Under the pieces are notes generated by a model that worked only from the letters and a program-made list of their open reading frames with translations, ran no database searches and was not told the origin of the DNA. Shown one piece after another: positions 26,056 through 36,102 of a stretch of 64,000 bases of DNA (positions are counted from its first letter, which is position 1; every line of letters begins with the position of its first letter). The translations under genes and the position numbers were made by a program. This DNA comes from Synechococcus sp. HJ21-Hayes (GTDB taxonomy: Bacteria > Cyanobacteriota > Cyanobacteriia > PCC-6307 > Cyanobiaceae): contig NZ_JAGQBW010000007.1 of the NCBI RefSeq assembly GCF_024345835.1, positions 62,001 to 126,000 on the forward strand, read 5' to 3'.

Positions 26056-26955
26056 GTGCAGGATGGCAAGAGCCTAGGCATCAGGTTGTCAGATCTCCGC
26101 ATTGCTATCGCCGGAGATCTCCACGGCCAGTGGGACGCCACCGATGAACGGCTGCTTGAGCTGATTGCACCCGATGCGCTCCTGGTGGTGGGCGATCTCA
26201 ACGACGGCCAGCAGCAGATTCCAGCCCGGTTATCGCGGCTGCAGTTGCCCCTGGCCTGCGTGCTCGGCAACCACGACACTGGCCGTGACTCCAGCGGTCG
26301 CACCCTGCAGCGCCAGCTGGCGGCTCTCGGTGATCGCCACTGCGGCTGGGGGCTGCGGGAGTTGCGGCCGCCGGGCCTGGCGGTGGTGGGGGGCCGGCCC
26401 GCCAGTGCCGGCGGCGGCTTTCATCTGAACCAGGGGGCCCAGGCGGTGTTCGGGCCGGTGAGCCTGGAGGAGTCTGTGTCGCGCATCGTGACGGCTGCCC
26501 TGGCGGCCGACCCGAGCCTGCCCCTGGTGTTGCTGGCCCACAGCGGACCCACGGGGCTGGGCAGTGCTGCCGGGGATCCCTGCGGGCGTGACTGGAAGCC
26601 TCCCGCCTGCGACTGGGGCGATCAGGACCTGGCTCTGGCAATTGAGCGCATTCGCCGTCGCCGGCCCGTGCCACTGGTGGTGTTTGGGCACATGCACCAC
26701 CGGCTCAAGCGGGGCCAGGGCGACCGGTTGAGTTTCTGCCGGGATCGGGCAGGAACCGCCTACCTCAACACGGCCTTTGTGCCCCGCCACGGCACCGACG
26801 ACCGCGGCCGGCCCCTGCGCCATTTCAGCTGGGCCGTGTTTCGCGACGGTGAGCTGGGGGAGGTGAGCCACCGCTGGTATTCCCCGGAGGGTGAGCTGCT
26901 CTACCGGCAAGTGCTGGCTGCGCCGCTGGCCGCCAAGCAGCTCGCGCCATGCTGA
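26056..26955 (+). CDS. TIGR04168 family metallophosphoesterase
   Basis: 299 residues from GTG 26056. The calcineurin motifs are complete: IAIAGDLHGQWD near residues 15-26, LLVVGDLNDG near 43, VLGNHDTGRD near 69, VLLAHSGPTGLG near 158 and VVFGHMHHRLKRG near 211. The family is found in cyanobacteria and plants, with no proven substrate. It is divergent from nadA with only 15 nt between start codons, so their promoters must overlap coding sequence. It overlaps the GT-B-like gene by 7 nt, suggesting a two-gene operon. Confidence 0.88.
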   Translation: MQDGKSLGIRLSDLRIAIAGDLHGQWDATDERLLELIAPDALLVVGDLNDGQQQIPARLSRLQLPLACVLGNHDTGRDSSGRTLQRQLAALGDRHCGWGLRELRPPGLAVVGGRPASAGGGFHLNQGAQAVFGPVSLEESVSRIVTAALAADPSLPLVLLAHSGPTGLGSAAGDPCGRDWKPPACDWGDQDLALAIERIRRRRPVPLVVFGHMHHRLKRGQGDRLSFCRDRAGTAYLNTAFVPRHGTDDRGRPLRHFSWAVFRDGELGEVSHRWYSPEGELLYRQVLAAPLAAKQLAPC

Positions 26956-28025
26956 TCCTGGCCTGCGTCAGTGGCCATGGTTTTGGCCATGGTTCGCGGG
27001 TGGCGTCGGTGCTCACGGCCCTGCACCAACTGCAGCCCGACTGGCGTCTGGTGCTCTCCACTCCGCTGCCGGAGGCATTTCTGCAGCTGGCCTTTGGTCC
27101 GGTGCCGTTTGAGTTGCGCCCTTGCCGTTGGGATGTGGGGGTGATTCAGGCGGACGCCCTCGGCGCCGATGGTCCGGCCACGCTCATGGCTCTGGATCAG
27201 CTCCAGGCAGCCCTACCTACCCAGTTGGAGCGCGAGGCGCACTGGCTGATGCAGCAGGACGAACCGGTGCTGGTGCTCGCTGATGTGGCACCTGCGGCCG
27301 CCGATCTGGCGGCGGCGATCGGGGCGCCCCTGGTGTGGATGGGCAATTTCGGCTGGGATGCCATCTACCGCCCCATGGGGGGTGTCTTCAGCGACTGGGC
27401 GGACCGCGCGTTGGCCCTGTATCGCCGCGGCCAGGCCGTGATCCGCTGTCCCTTCGCCATGGCCATGGACTGGGGCCTGCCCCAGTACGCCGTAGGCCTC
27501 ACCGCAGGGCGGCCTCGCCAGGCGGCTAGAGACCTGGCCAGAAGCCTGGAGCTCGATGCTCCGCGGGAACGCACGGTGATGGTGGGCTTTGGCGGCATGG
27601 GGTTCGCCCTGGATCCGCATCTGTTTACCCGTTGGCCCCAGCACTGCTTTCTGGCCAGCGATGCGGCCCTCGCTGCCGCGGCCCCGAACGTCCGGCTGAT
27701 GCCTGAGCAGCTGCGGCCCCTCGACCTGATGCCCCTCTGCGGACGGATCATCACCAAACCGGGCTACAGCACGTTCTGCGAGGCCATGGCCCTTGGGCTG
27801 GGCCTTCATTTGGTGCACCGCGAGGGATTTGCCGAAGCCCCGGTGCTGGAGGAGGCCTTGCGGCGCCACGCCCCCCACCGGCTGCTCACACGAACCCAGC
27901 TGCTCGAAGGCGACTGGCAGCTCGACCAGCCCCTGTTGCCAGCCACGGGCTCAGCCCTCGACCCCGAAGGCCACCAAGAGGCCGCGGTGTTGCTGCGCCA
28001 GCTGGCGTTGCAGTTCACCGCTTGA
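26949..28025 (+). CDS. GT-B-like glycosyltransferase family protein, function unknown
   Basis: 358 residues. The N-terminal Rossmann-like start is MLILACVSGHGFGHGSRVASVL, with the glycine/histidine-rich loop seen in nucleotide-sugar transferases and in the front half of plant arabinokinases. The second Rossmann half contains RTVMVGFGGMGFALD near 198 and a donor-site-like block IITKPGYSTFCEAMALGLGLHLVHREGFAEAP near 267-298. No membrane segment is obvious. It starts 7 nt inside the preceding phosphoesterase gene. The donor and acceptor are not predictable. Confidence 0.72.
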   Translation: MLILACVSGHGFGHGSRVASVLTALHQLQPDWRLVLSTPLPEAFLQLAFGPVPFELRPCRWDVGVIQADALGADGPATLMALDQLQAALPTQLEREAHWLMQQDEPVLVLADVAPAAADLAAAIGAPLVWMGNFGWDAIYRPMGGVFSDWADRALALYRRGQAVIRCPFAMAMDWGLPQYAVGLTAGRPRQAARDLARSLELDAPRERTVMVGFGGMGFALDPHLFTRWPQHCFLASDAALAAAAPNVRLMPEQLRPLDLMPLCGRIITKPGYSTFCEAMALGLGLHLVHREGFAEAPVLEEALRRHAPHRLLTRTQLLEGDWQLDQPLLPATGSALDPEGHQEAAVLLRQLALQFTA

Positions 28026-28136
28026 GTGAAACTGCCGCGTATCTGCGCTATCTCAATGCCGATCAATCTTGGCATTTTGTTGTTCCGAACTGAAGCTGGC
28101 TTCGCCGAGCACAACCGGCCAAATGTATTATTCACT

Positions 28137-28163
28137 ACAGGTGGACACCTGTGTGACTGTCAC
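28137..28163. promoter_or_regulatory. two adjacent palindromes, operator-like
   Basis: ACAGGTG-GA-CACCTGT (28137-28152) is an inverted repeat with perfect 7-nt arms. It is followed directly by GTGAC-T-GTCAC (28153-28163). Together they lie about 28 nt upstream of a TTGACA hexamer. They do not fit the NtcA (GTA-N8-TAC) or cyanobacterial LexA patterns. Either protein-binding sites or short stem-loops are possible. Confidence 0.45.
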
Positions 28164-28190
28164 TGACAAGATTTCATCTGGAGGATTTGT

Positions 28191-28221
28191 TTGACAAACT
28201 CTCTGCAACCAATTCTTTAAT
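28191..28221 (+). promoter_or_regulatory. candidate sigma-70-type promoter upstream of GH104 gene
   Basis: Perfect -35 TTGACA at 28191-28196 and TTTAAT at 28216-28221, 19 nt apart, slightly longer than ideal. A shorter-spaced -10 is less convincing. Transcription would give a leader of nearly 190 nt before the ATG at 28419. The call is from consensus matching only. Confidence 0.4.
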
Positions 28222-28418
28222 GCGTCTCGTTCCGACCTCTTTCCCTTGTGGTAGTGAAGTCGCTCTGAGTCTGAATTTGGTTAACCCGTCCCCCAGTCTT
28301 TTCGCCACCGCTTTCGTCTTCGAAACCGTCTGGCTCAATCGATTTCTCGGCTGAACTTGCGCTTGTCGCCAATCATTGGTGTCATGCGTCGATTTCTGCG
28401 GGATGGAAGTCCTTCGCG

Positions 28419-29249
28419 ATGCATGGTTTGCTGAGTTCTGCTCTTCGCCGCCTCCCAAGCCCGTTCCTGCCGGCTTCGATCGCGCTGGGGTGCACCCTCT
28501 CCCTGCTTCTGCCTCAGGCGCCTGTGCGGGCCGCGGCTGATCAGGTGGAGGTCCCCCCGACAGACTCCGCACCCGCTCTCGCTCCCCCCCTCGAACTGGC
28601 CCCGCGACCCACCAAGGTGGCCCTGCGCGATGCCGCTGCGCCGGCGGATACCGCTGCAGCCAGCAGCGCCTATCCCATCACCCCTGAGCGGCGGGCCCTG
28701 CTCAACACCATTCGCTTTGCCGAGGGCACCTGGGCCCGGGGTGAAGATCTGGGCTATCGGATCATGTTTGGCGGGGGTCTGGCTCCCCATCTGGAACGCC
28801 ACCCCGATCGGGTCAACTACTCCGGCGGCTACGCCAGCGCCGCTGCCGGCGCTTACCAGTTCATGCCGTTCACCTGGGCCCTGGCCAGTCGCAGTTTGCG
28901 CCTGCAGGGGTTTGGTCCCCACGTGCAAGATCAGGCAGCTCTGTTCCTGATCCAGCGCCGCGGCGCCCTTGAGCTGGCCGATCGGGGTGAGTTCACCCCC
29001 CATCTGGCCGCCAAGCTGGCGCCGGAGTGGGCCTCCTTCCCCACGTTGGCCGGCCGCAGTTACTACGGCCAGCCCGTGCAGCGCTACGCCCTGCTCAAGA
29101 GCTTCTATGAGCGCAACCTCTCGGAGCTGCGTGCCGGTGCTGCCATCCCGGCCACCGTGGCCCAGAGCCCCCGTTGCTTGCCGGTGGAATCCCTGCGTTG
29201 CCAACTCGAAGCGCTTGAAGCCATGGGCCCCCGCAGCAAACCCCTGTGA
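28419..29249 (+). CDS. exported lambda-endolysin-type (GH104) muramidase/transglycosylase
   Basis: 276 residues. A basic N-terminus and hydrophobic segment end near LLPQAPVRAAAD (residues 22-40), an export signal, followed by a proline/alanine linker. Residues 85-230 match phage lambda R-type lytic enzymes: TIRFAEGTWARGEDLGYRIMFGGG with the putative catalytic glutamate near 102, SAAAGAYQFMPFTW near 144, QDQAALFLIQRRGALELADRGEF near 171, and LAPEWASFPTLAGRSYYGQ near 203. A C-terminal CLPVESLRCQLEAL adds two cysteines. It probably cleaves peptidoglycan in the periplasm. No holin or other phage gene is adjacent. Confidence 0.87.
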   Translation: MHGLLSSALRRLPSPFLPASIALGCTLSLLLPQAPVRAAADQVEVPPTDSAPALAPPLELAPRPTKVALRDAAAPADTAAASSAYPITPERRALLNTIRFAEGTWARGEDLGYRIMFGGGLAPHLERHPDRVNYSGGYASAAAGAYQFMPFTWALASRSLRLQGFGPHVQDQAALFLIQRRGALELADRGEFTPHLAAKLAPEWASFPTLAGRSYYGQPVQRYALLKSFYERNLSELRAGAAIPATVAQSPRCLPVESLRCQLEALEAMGPRSKPL

Positions 29250-29261
29250 CTCTGATCAGCG

Positions 29262-30110
29262 TCAGGTCTCTCCGTCCTTGAGCTTGGCCTTGCCCACGGT
29301 GTTCTGGGCGATTAGGTAGGCCACGGCGATGGCTCCCACGAAACCCAGAGCGTTGCGCAGCAGGGGCAGCAGATCGGGGGTGCGGGTCACGATCGGGGCA
29401 ACCCCGAACACACCAAACAAAATCACCCACAGGGGAGAGAGCAGCAGCACCCAGGCCCACTCCACTTTGTGTTCGGGCTTGCGGGGATAGGCCGCAAATC
29501 CCACGATCAGGCCCCCCAGCACCGAGGTGGCCAGGGTGAGCACCCATTGCTCATTGGGCAGCCCTGGCACCACCTGGCACCCGCCCCGGTCGAGACAGGT
29601 TTCCACCGCCGCTAGGGAGTCCACGATGGCCGCATCCTGGCCGTGGTCGCGCACGTAGTACTGGTTGCCGAAGCGGGTTTGCAGCTCTACCCAGTAGGTG
29701 CGCGGCATCAGGGCGAACAGGGCATCACCCACGTTGAAATTGAGCAGGTTGCCGCCGCGCTCATCGGCCACCAGCAGCAGGCTGCGCTCATCCAGGCCCC
29801 AGAATTCCTTCACCGCCAGGCCGGGCGTGCGGTCGTACTGGGTGAGTACCCGCAACTTCCAGCCACTGCGCTGCTCCACCTCGTTGAGGTGCTGCTCCAG
29901 GCTGCTGCGCTGCTGGTCCGTGAGGATCTTGGCCAGGTCGATCACCGGCGTGGGGTGATCGGGGAGCAGATCGGGATTGTCGTAGGCCGCCGCAGGCGCA
30001 ACGCCCAGGCTGAGCAGCAGGGCCAGCCCGAGCACGGTGGTGACCAGGGCGGCAGTGGCTCGCGCCCAGGCCCGCTGGAGAGTCAGATGAAGAAACTCCC
30101 GCGGGCCCAT
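29262..30110 (-). CDS. TPM domain membrane protein (Psb32/TLP18.3-like)
   Basis: About 282 residues from ATG 30110; ATG 30134 is an alternative. An N-terminal signal/membrane segment (TTVLGLALLLSLGVAPAAA) precedes the TPM domain at about 40-175 (VIDLAKILTDQQRSSLEQHLNEVEQRSG, LRVLTQYDRTPG, SLLLVADERGGNLLNFNVG). Two or three C-terminal helices follow. Plant TLP18.3 and cyanobacterial Psb32 help photosystem II repair, which fits but is unproven here. ATG 30110 is 48 nt from the divergent MidA start. The gene is convergent with the GH104 gene. Confidence 0.82.
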   Translation of the reverse strand: MGPREFLHLTLQRAWARATAALVTTVLGLALLLSLGVAPAAAYDNPDLLPDHPTPVIDLAKILTDQQRSSLEQHLNEVEQRSGWKLRVLTQYDRTPGLAVKEFWGLDERSLLLVADERGGNLLNFNVGDALFALMPRTYWVELQTRFGNQYYVRDHGQDAAIVDSLAAVETCLDRGGCQVVPGLPNEQWVLTLATSVLGGLIVGFAAYPRKPEHKVEWAWVLLLSPLWVILFGVFGVAPIVTRTPDLLPLLRNALGFVGAIAVAYLIAQNTVGKAKLKDGET

Positions 30111-30158
30111 GGCAACTGCTTCAGTGGCCAGCATTCTCCCTGAGCTGAGCCCATCCCC

Positions 30159-31325
30159 GTGACTCCCCTTCCGGCTGCACCCCCCTGGTTGGCCCAGCGC
30201 CTGGAGCAGGCCGGTGGCGCCGTGCCGTTTGCCACCTACATGGAGTGGGCCCTGCATGATCCTGAACACGGTGCCTATGGCAGTGGCCGGCTGCAGGTGG
30301 GCCCCCGCGGCGATTTCGCTACCTCGCCATCCCTCGGCCCCGATTTCGCCGCCCTGCTGGCTCCCCAGCTGGTGCAGTGGCTGCAGGAGTTGGCTGAGCA
30401 GCATCCGGGCCAGCCCCTCGCCTTGGTGGAGACGGGACCGGGAGAAGGCGACTTAGCCCTGCAGTTGGCCGAGGCTCTGGCCGAGAACTGGCCCGCGTTG
30501 GCGGCCCGCACTTCCCTGGTGCTGGTGGAGCCCAATCCGGGCATGGCGGCCCGCCAGCGCCAGCGCTTGGCCGTCTGCCCCCTGCCCTGCCGATGGGTGG
30601 GCCTGGCGGAGCTGGCAGCTGCGCCGGTGCAGGGGGTGGTGCTGGCCCACGAGGTGCTCGATGCCTTGGCGGTGGAGCGGATTGTCTGGGACGGGGCGCA
30701 CTGGCGCCAGCAATTGCTGGAACTCCACCAGGGCCTGCTGCGGCTGGTGCCCGGCGAACCCCTGGGGCCGCAGGCCGAGGCGCCACTCACAGCCCTGGGG
30801 CTCCTGCCGGCCAACCCCCAGCGTCCGCCTGGCTGGACCACCGAGTTGCATCCGGGACTGCAGCCCTGGCTCCAAGCCGCGGCGGCGGGCCTCAGCGCCG
30901 GGCGAATGCTGGTGATCGATTACGCCCATGAGGCCTGGCGTTACTACGCGCCCCAGCGCGCCAACGGCACCCTGATGGCCTATCGCGGTCAGCAGGCCAG
31001 TGATGATCCGCTCCAGGACCCCGGCCACTGGGATCTCACGGCCCATCTGTGCATCGAGAGCCTGGTGGCGGCAGGGGATGCCACGGGGTGGTCGTTGGTG
31101 GGGCAGCGGCGTCAGGGCGAGGCCCTGCTGGCCCTCGGCCTGGCCCAGCGGCTCCATGGCTTGCAGCACCAATCCGTTGGCCAGCTCGCCGATCTGCTCA
31201 GCCGCCGGGAAGCGCTGCTGCGCCTGGTGGACCCCATGGCCCTGGGGGACTTCCGCTGGCTGGCCTTCTCACGGGGCCCGGCCGGGGCGATGCCCCTGTT
31301 CCTGCAAGATCCGTCCCTGGTCTAG
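30159..31325 (+). CDS. SAM-dependent methyltransferase, MidA/NDUFAF7 family
   Basis: 388 residues from GTG 30159. The N-terminal family block is FATYMEWALHDPEHGAYGSGRLQVGPRGDFATSPSLG (read in parts near residues 25-62). The SAM-binding motif is LVETGPGEGDLALQLAEAL near 92, and VVLAHEVLDALAVERIVW near 163 follows. NDUFAF7 methylates an arginine of mitochondrial complex I during assembly. The cyanobacterial counterpart may act on NDH-1, which is inference. It is monocistronic and convergent with aroB 34 nt away. Confidence 0.9.
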   Translation: MTPLPAAPPWLAQRLEQAGGAVPFATYMEWALHDPEHGAYGSGRLQVGPRGDFATSPSLGPDFAALLAPQLVQWLQELAEQHPGQPLALVETGPGEGDLALQLAEALAENWPALAARTSLVLVEPNPGMAARQRQRLAVCPLPCRWVGLAELAAAPVQGVVLAHEVLDALAVERIVWDGAHWRQQLLELHQGLLRLVPGEPLGPQAEAPLTALGLLPANPQRPPGWTTELHPGLQPWLQAAAAGLSAGRMLVIDYAHEAWRYYAPQRANGTLMAYRGQQASDDPLQDPGHWDLTAHLCIESLVAAGDATGWSLVGQRRQGEALLALGLAQRLHGLQHQSVGQLADLLSRREALLRLVDPMALGDFRWLAFSRGPAGAMPLFLQDPSLV

Positions 31326-31359
31326 GACGAGGGATCGCTGTGTCGGGACTGTCCAGCGC

Positions 31360-32496
31360 TCAGCCCAAGGCGGCCAACACCGCGCGGATGGTGTCGGCGC
31401 TCACGTCGTCACGGATCTCCACCCTGCCCAGCCCGGTGGGCAGCACGAAGCGAACCTTGCCGTCCCGAACTTTCTTGTCCCCTTGGAGGCACTCGAGCAC
31501 GGCATCGGGATCGAGATCGGGCCAGGCCATCGGCAGTCCGGCGGCAGCGATCACCGCTTTCTGCCTCCTCTGATCCTCCTGGCTCCACAGGCCCATGGCC
31601 AAGGACACCTCACCGGCGGCGATCATGCCCAGACCCACGGCCTCGCCGTGCAGGTAGGTGCCGTAGCCGCACAGGGCTTCCACCACGTGGCCGAGGGTGT
31701 GGCCGTAATTGAGGATCGCCCGCAGGCCGCCTTCCCGTTCATCGGCCGCCACCACCTGCGCCTTGGCAGCGGCGGAGCGCTCCAACAGGCTCTGCAACCG
31801 CTGGGCGCCAACGCTGGCCAGGCTGGCCAGGCCCGCAGCGGGGTCATGCTCGGCGGCGGTGTGCAGATCGGTGAACAGTTCGGCATCACCGATCACGCCG
31901 TACTTGATCACCTCGGCCATGCCGGCCCGGAATTCGCGCTCCGGCAGGGTGGCGAGGGTGGCGGGATCGATCAGCACCAGCCTTGGCTGGTGAAACGCCC
32001 CGATCAGGTTCTTGCCGCCAGGGTGGTTCACGCCAGTCTTACCGCCGATGGCGGCATCCACCATGGCCAGCAGGGTGGTGGGCACCTGCACCACGGCGAT
32101 GCCCCGCAGCCAGGTGGCGGCGGCGAATCCCGCCATGTCGCCCACCACGCCGCCGCCAAGGGCCACGATCAGTGACCCCCGCTCCAACTTGCGGGCGAAG
32201 GCGGCGTCGTGAATCTGCGCCACCGTGGCGGGGGTCTTCTGGTCTTCGCCGGCCTCGATCACCAGGTCCGTTGCCGCGAAGCCACTGGCGATCAAGCTCT
32301 GCAGCACGTTCGCGCCGTAGTGCTGGTGCACCACCGGGTTGGTGACCACCAGCACCTTGGTACCGGCCTTAAAGCCGCGGCCACGCACCTGCTTTCCCAG
32401 TTGGTGCAGGCTGCCGTCACCGATCACGATCGGATAGGGGTTGGCGCTCAGGGCCACCTCGATGGTTCGGGAGGGGCACGCGGCGGCAACGGTCAT
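31360..32496 (-). CDS. aroB: 3-dehydroquinate synthase
   Basis: Second step of the shikimate pathway, NAD-dependent. 378 residues from ATG 32496 ([16 protein letters not shown]). The glycine-rich NAD site [21 protein letters not shown] lies near residues 111-131. [21 protein letters not shown] near 152-172 supplies catalytic lysines. The metal histidines are in [15 protein letters not shown] near 247 and in [11 protein letters not shown] near 268. A longer frame reaching 32565 lacks similarity. It ends 34 nt from MidA. Confidence 0.96.
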   Translation of the reverse strand: MTVAAACPSRTIEVALSANPYPIVIGDGSLHQLGKQVRGRGFKAGTKVLVVTNPVVHQHYGANVLQSLIASGFAATDLVIEAGEDQKTPATVAQIHDAAFARKLERGSLIVALGGGVVGDMAGFAAATWLRGIAVVQVPTTLLAMVDAAIGGKTGVNHPGGKNLIGAFHQPRLVLIDPATLATLPEREFRAGMAEVIKYGVIGDAELFTDLHTAAEHDPAAGLASLASVGAQRLQSLLERSAAAKAQVVAADEREGGLRAILNYGHTLGHVVEALCGYGTYLHGEAVGLGMIAAGEVSLAMGLWSQEDQRRQKAVIAAAGLPMAWPDLDPDAVLECLQGDKKVRDGKVRFVLPTGLGRVEIRDDVSADTIRAVLAALG

Positions 32497-32568
32497 GACG
32501 GGTGGTGGGGCGGCCAGAGGTGTTGAGGCTACGGGGGCAGAACGGAGCGATGGCGGGCTCGTCAAGGC

Positions 32569-32949
32569 TCAGCTGCGTGAGGCGCGGTAGCGCTGCTCAT
32601 CAGCAGATGCCCCTGCGCCACTTTCCCAAGGAAATACGATCCACTCACTGGAGTCAGTGATCTCCACGGCTTGCCACCACTGGGGCTCGGCTTTGCTCAC
32701 CCACACCACCACCTGGCTGTTTTCCAAGTGCTTGTAGGGCCCCAAGGTCAGCCCGGTTTCGTAGACGTCATCAACCACGAGACAGCCCGCCCTGGCCTCT
32801 GCCAGCAGGGGGAGCCCCAGGCGGTGGCTGAGGGCTACGGCCAGCACTAGTCCGCCGCGGGGGATGCCGAAGATCCCGTTGAAGCCTGAGGACCCCGCAG
32901 CGATCTGTTCCACGGCTTGATCAAAGGCGTCCCAGGTGAGGTTGCGCAT
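32569..32949 (-). CDS. phosphoribosyltransferase domain protein
   Basis: 126 residues from ATG 32949 (MRNLTWDAFDQAVEQI). FNGIFGIPRGGLVLAVALSHRLGLPLL lies near residues 21-47, and the PRPP-binding loop is CLVVDDVYETGLTL near 54-67. The protein is smaller than purine PRTases, resembling the short hypoxanthine/xanthine-type group or regulatory PRTases. The base substrate cannot be assigned. An in-frame extension to 33219 is open but has no recognisable domain. It sits between recQ and aroB. Confidence 0.82.
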   Translation of the reverse strand: MRNLTWDAFDQAVEQIAAGSSGFNGIFGIPRGGLVLAVALSHRLGLPLLAEARAGCLVVDDVYETGLTLGPYKHLENSQVVVWVSKAEPQWWQAVEITDSSEWIVFPWESGAGASADEQRYRASRS

Positions 32950-33215
32950 TGATTGGGGTCGATCCCTGAACGATCGCCATGGTCGCAACAGCGTGGCTGG
33001 TTGCGGGAGTGTCGCGCGTTCTTCGCCCAGGGTCCGAGCGCTTGGCCCCAGCTCCATATCGACCCAAGGCCGAGGCGCATGAAGAACCAGCCGCAGCTTG
33101 ACAAACCTGGGCGCCTGGTTGGCGGCGCCATAGTCCGAGGGATCAAACAGGTCGCTGCGATTCGCGGGAGGACTGAGCCTGCTGGCCACGCTGATCGAAT
33201 CCAGCGACCTCTGCG

Positions 33216-35160
<1,945 letters not shown>

Positions 35161-35162
<2 letters not shown>

Positions 35163-36042
35163 GCCAGCCACCACCCGCAGTGCCACCGCCTGGGGCTTCC
35201 TGGCACCGGGCCTGATCCTGATCGGACTTTCGGTGCTGATCCCCGCGGCCATGGCCCTGGTGATGAGCTTCACCCAGAGCGGTCTGGATGTGAGCGAACC
35301 GCTGCAGTTCGTTGGTCTGGCCAATATCCGCCGTCTGCTGGCGGATCCGATGTTCTTCAAGGTGCTTGGCACCACCCTTCTTTATCTGGTGGGCGTGGTT
35401 CCGCCAGTGGTGCTTGGGGCCCTGGCCCTAGCGGTGCTGGTGAACCGACAACTCCCGGGCATCCACTGGTTTCGGGCCGCCCTTTACACGCCGGTGTTGG
35501 TGTCGATCGTGGTGGCGGCGATCGCTTTTCGCTGGCTCTATGCCGAAACCGGCTTGATCAACGGCTGGCTCAGCGCGCTGCTGGGGCCGGCCTTTTCGCC
35601 GATCGGCTTCCTCACCAATCCCCTGCTGGCGCTGCCCTCGGTGATGGTGGTGACGCTCTGGAAAGGCCTCGGTTACTACATGGTGATTTTTCTGGCTGGC
35701 CTTCAGGGCATCTCTCCGGACCTTTACGAGGCCGCTGAGCTGGATGGCAGCGAGGGCTGGCGTAAGCACCTCGACATCACCCTGCCGTTGCTGCGGCCCT
35801 ACCTCACCCTCGTGGCCGTGATCTCCGCCATCGCGGCCACGAAGGTGTTCGAGGAGGTGTACCTGATGACCCAGGGCGGCCCAGCGGATGCCACCAAGAC
35901 CCTCGTGTACTACGTGTACGACCAGGCCTTCGCCGAACTGGAGATCAGCTACGCCTGCACTGTTGGCCTGGCTCTGTTTGTGATCGTGCTCCTGCTCAGC
36001 TTGGTGCGCTTCGCCTTCGCCGGCGACAAAGGTTTCAGCTGA
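35161..36042 (+). CDS. sugar-type ABC transporter permease (MalF/UgpA-like)
   Basis: 293 residues from ATG 35161 (MPATTRSATAWGFLAPG). About six membrane helices are visible, the first ILIGLSVLIPAAMALVMSF. The EAA loop that contacts the ATPase is intact as YEAAELDGSEGWRKHLDITLPLLRP near residues 190-214. This is a carbohydrate-importer (CUT1) permease of the MalF side. No MalG-type partner, binding protein or ATPase is adjacent; downstream is purK. The partners must be elsewhere, possibly a glucosylglycerol or trehalose-type importer. Confidence 0.9.
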
Positions 36043-36102
36043 CCGGCTTGCCCCTTCTGAAGCCCCTAGAGATGCGATGGTGGTTGATTGACCTGCCGGC
36101 GC

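Larger units (their letters stand above)
28026..28418. other. AT-richer 393-nt intergenic region
   Basis: No convincing gene on either strand; this stretch is visibly less GC-rich than its surroundings. It holds two adjacent perfect palindromes (28137-28152 and 28153-28163) and a promoter-like hexamer pair beginning at 28191, about 200 nt before the GH104 start. A minus-strand open frame across 28174-28572 has no family features and unusual composition, and is not called. A long 5' leader or a small RNA is possible. Confidence 0.6.

Noticed and set aside
28174-28572. 132-codon minus-strand frame across the AT-richer gap
   Set aside because: It runs through the GH104 signal-peptide region and has no family features; better explained as non-coding leader plus shadow.
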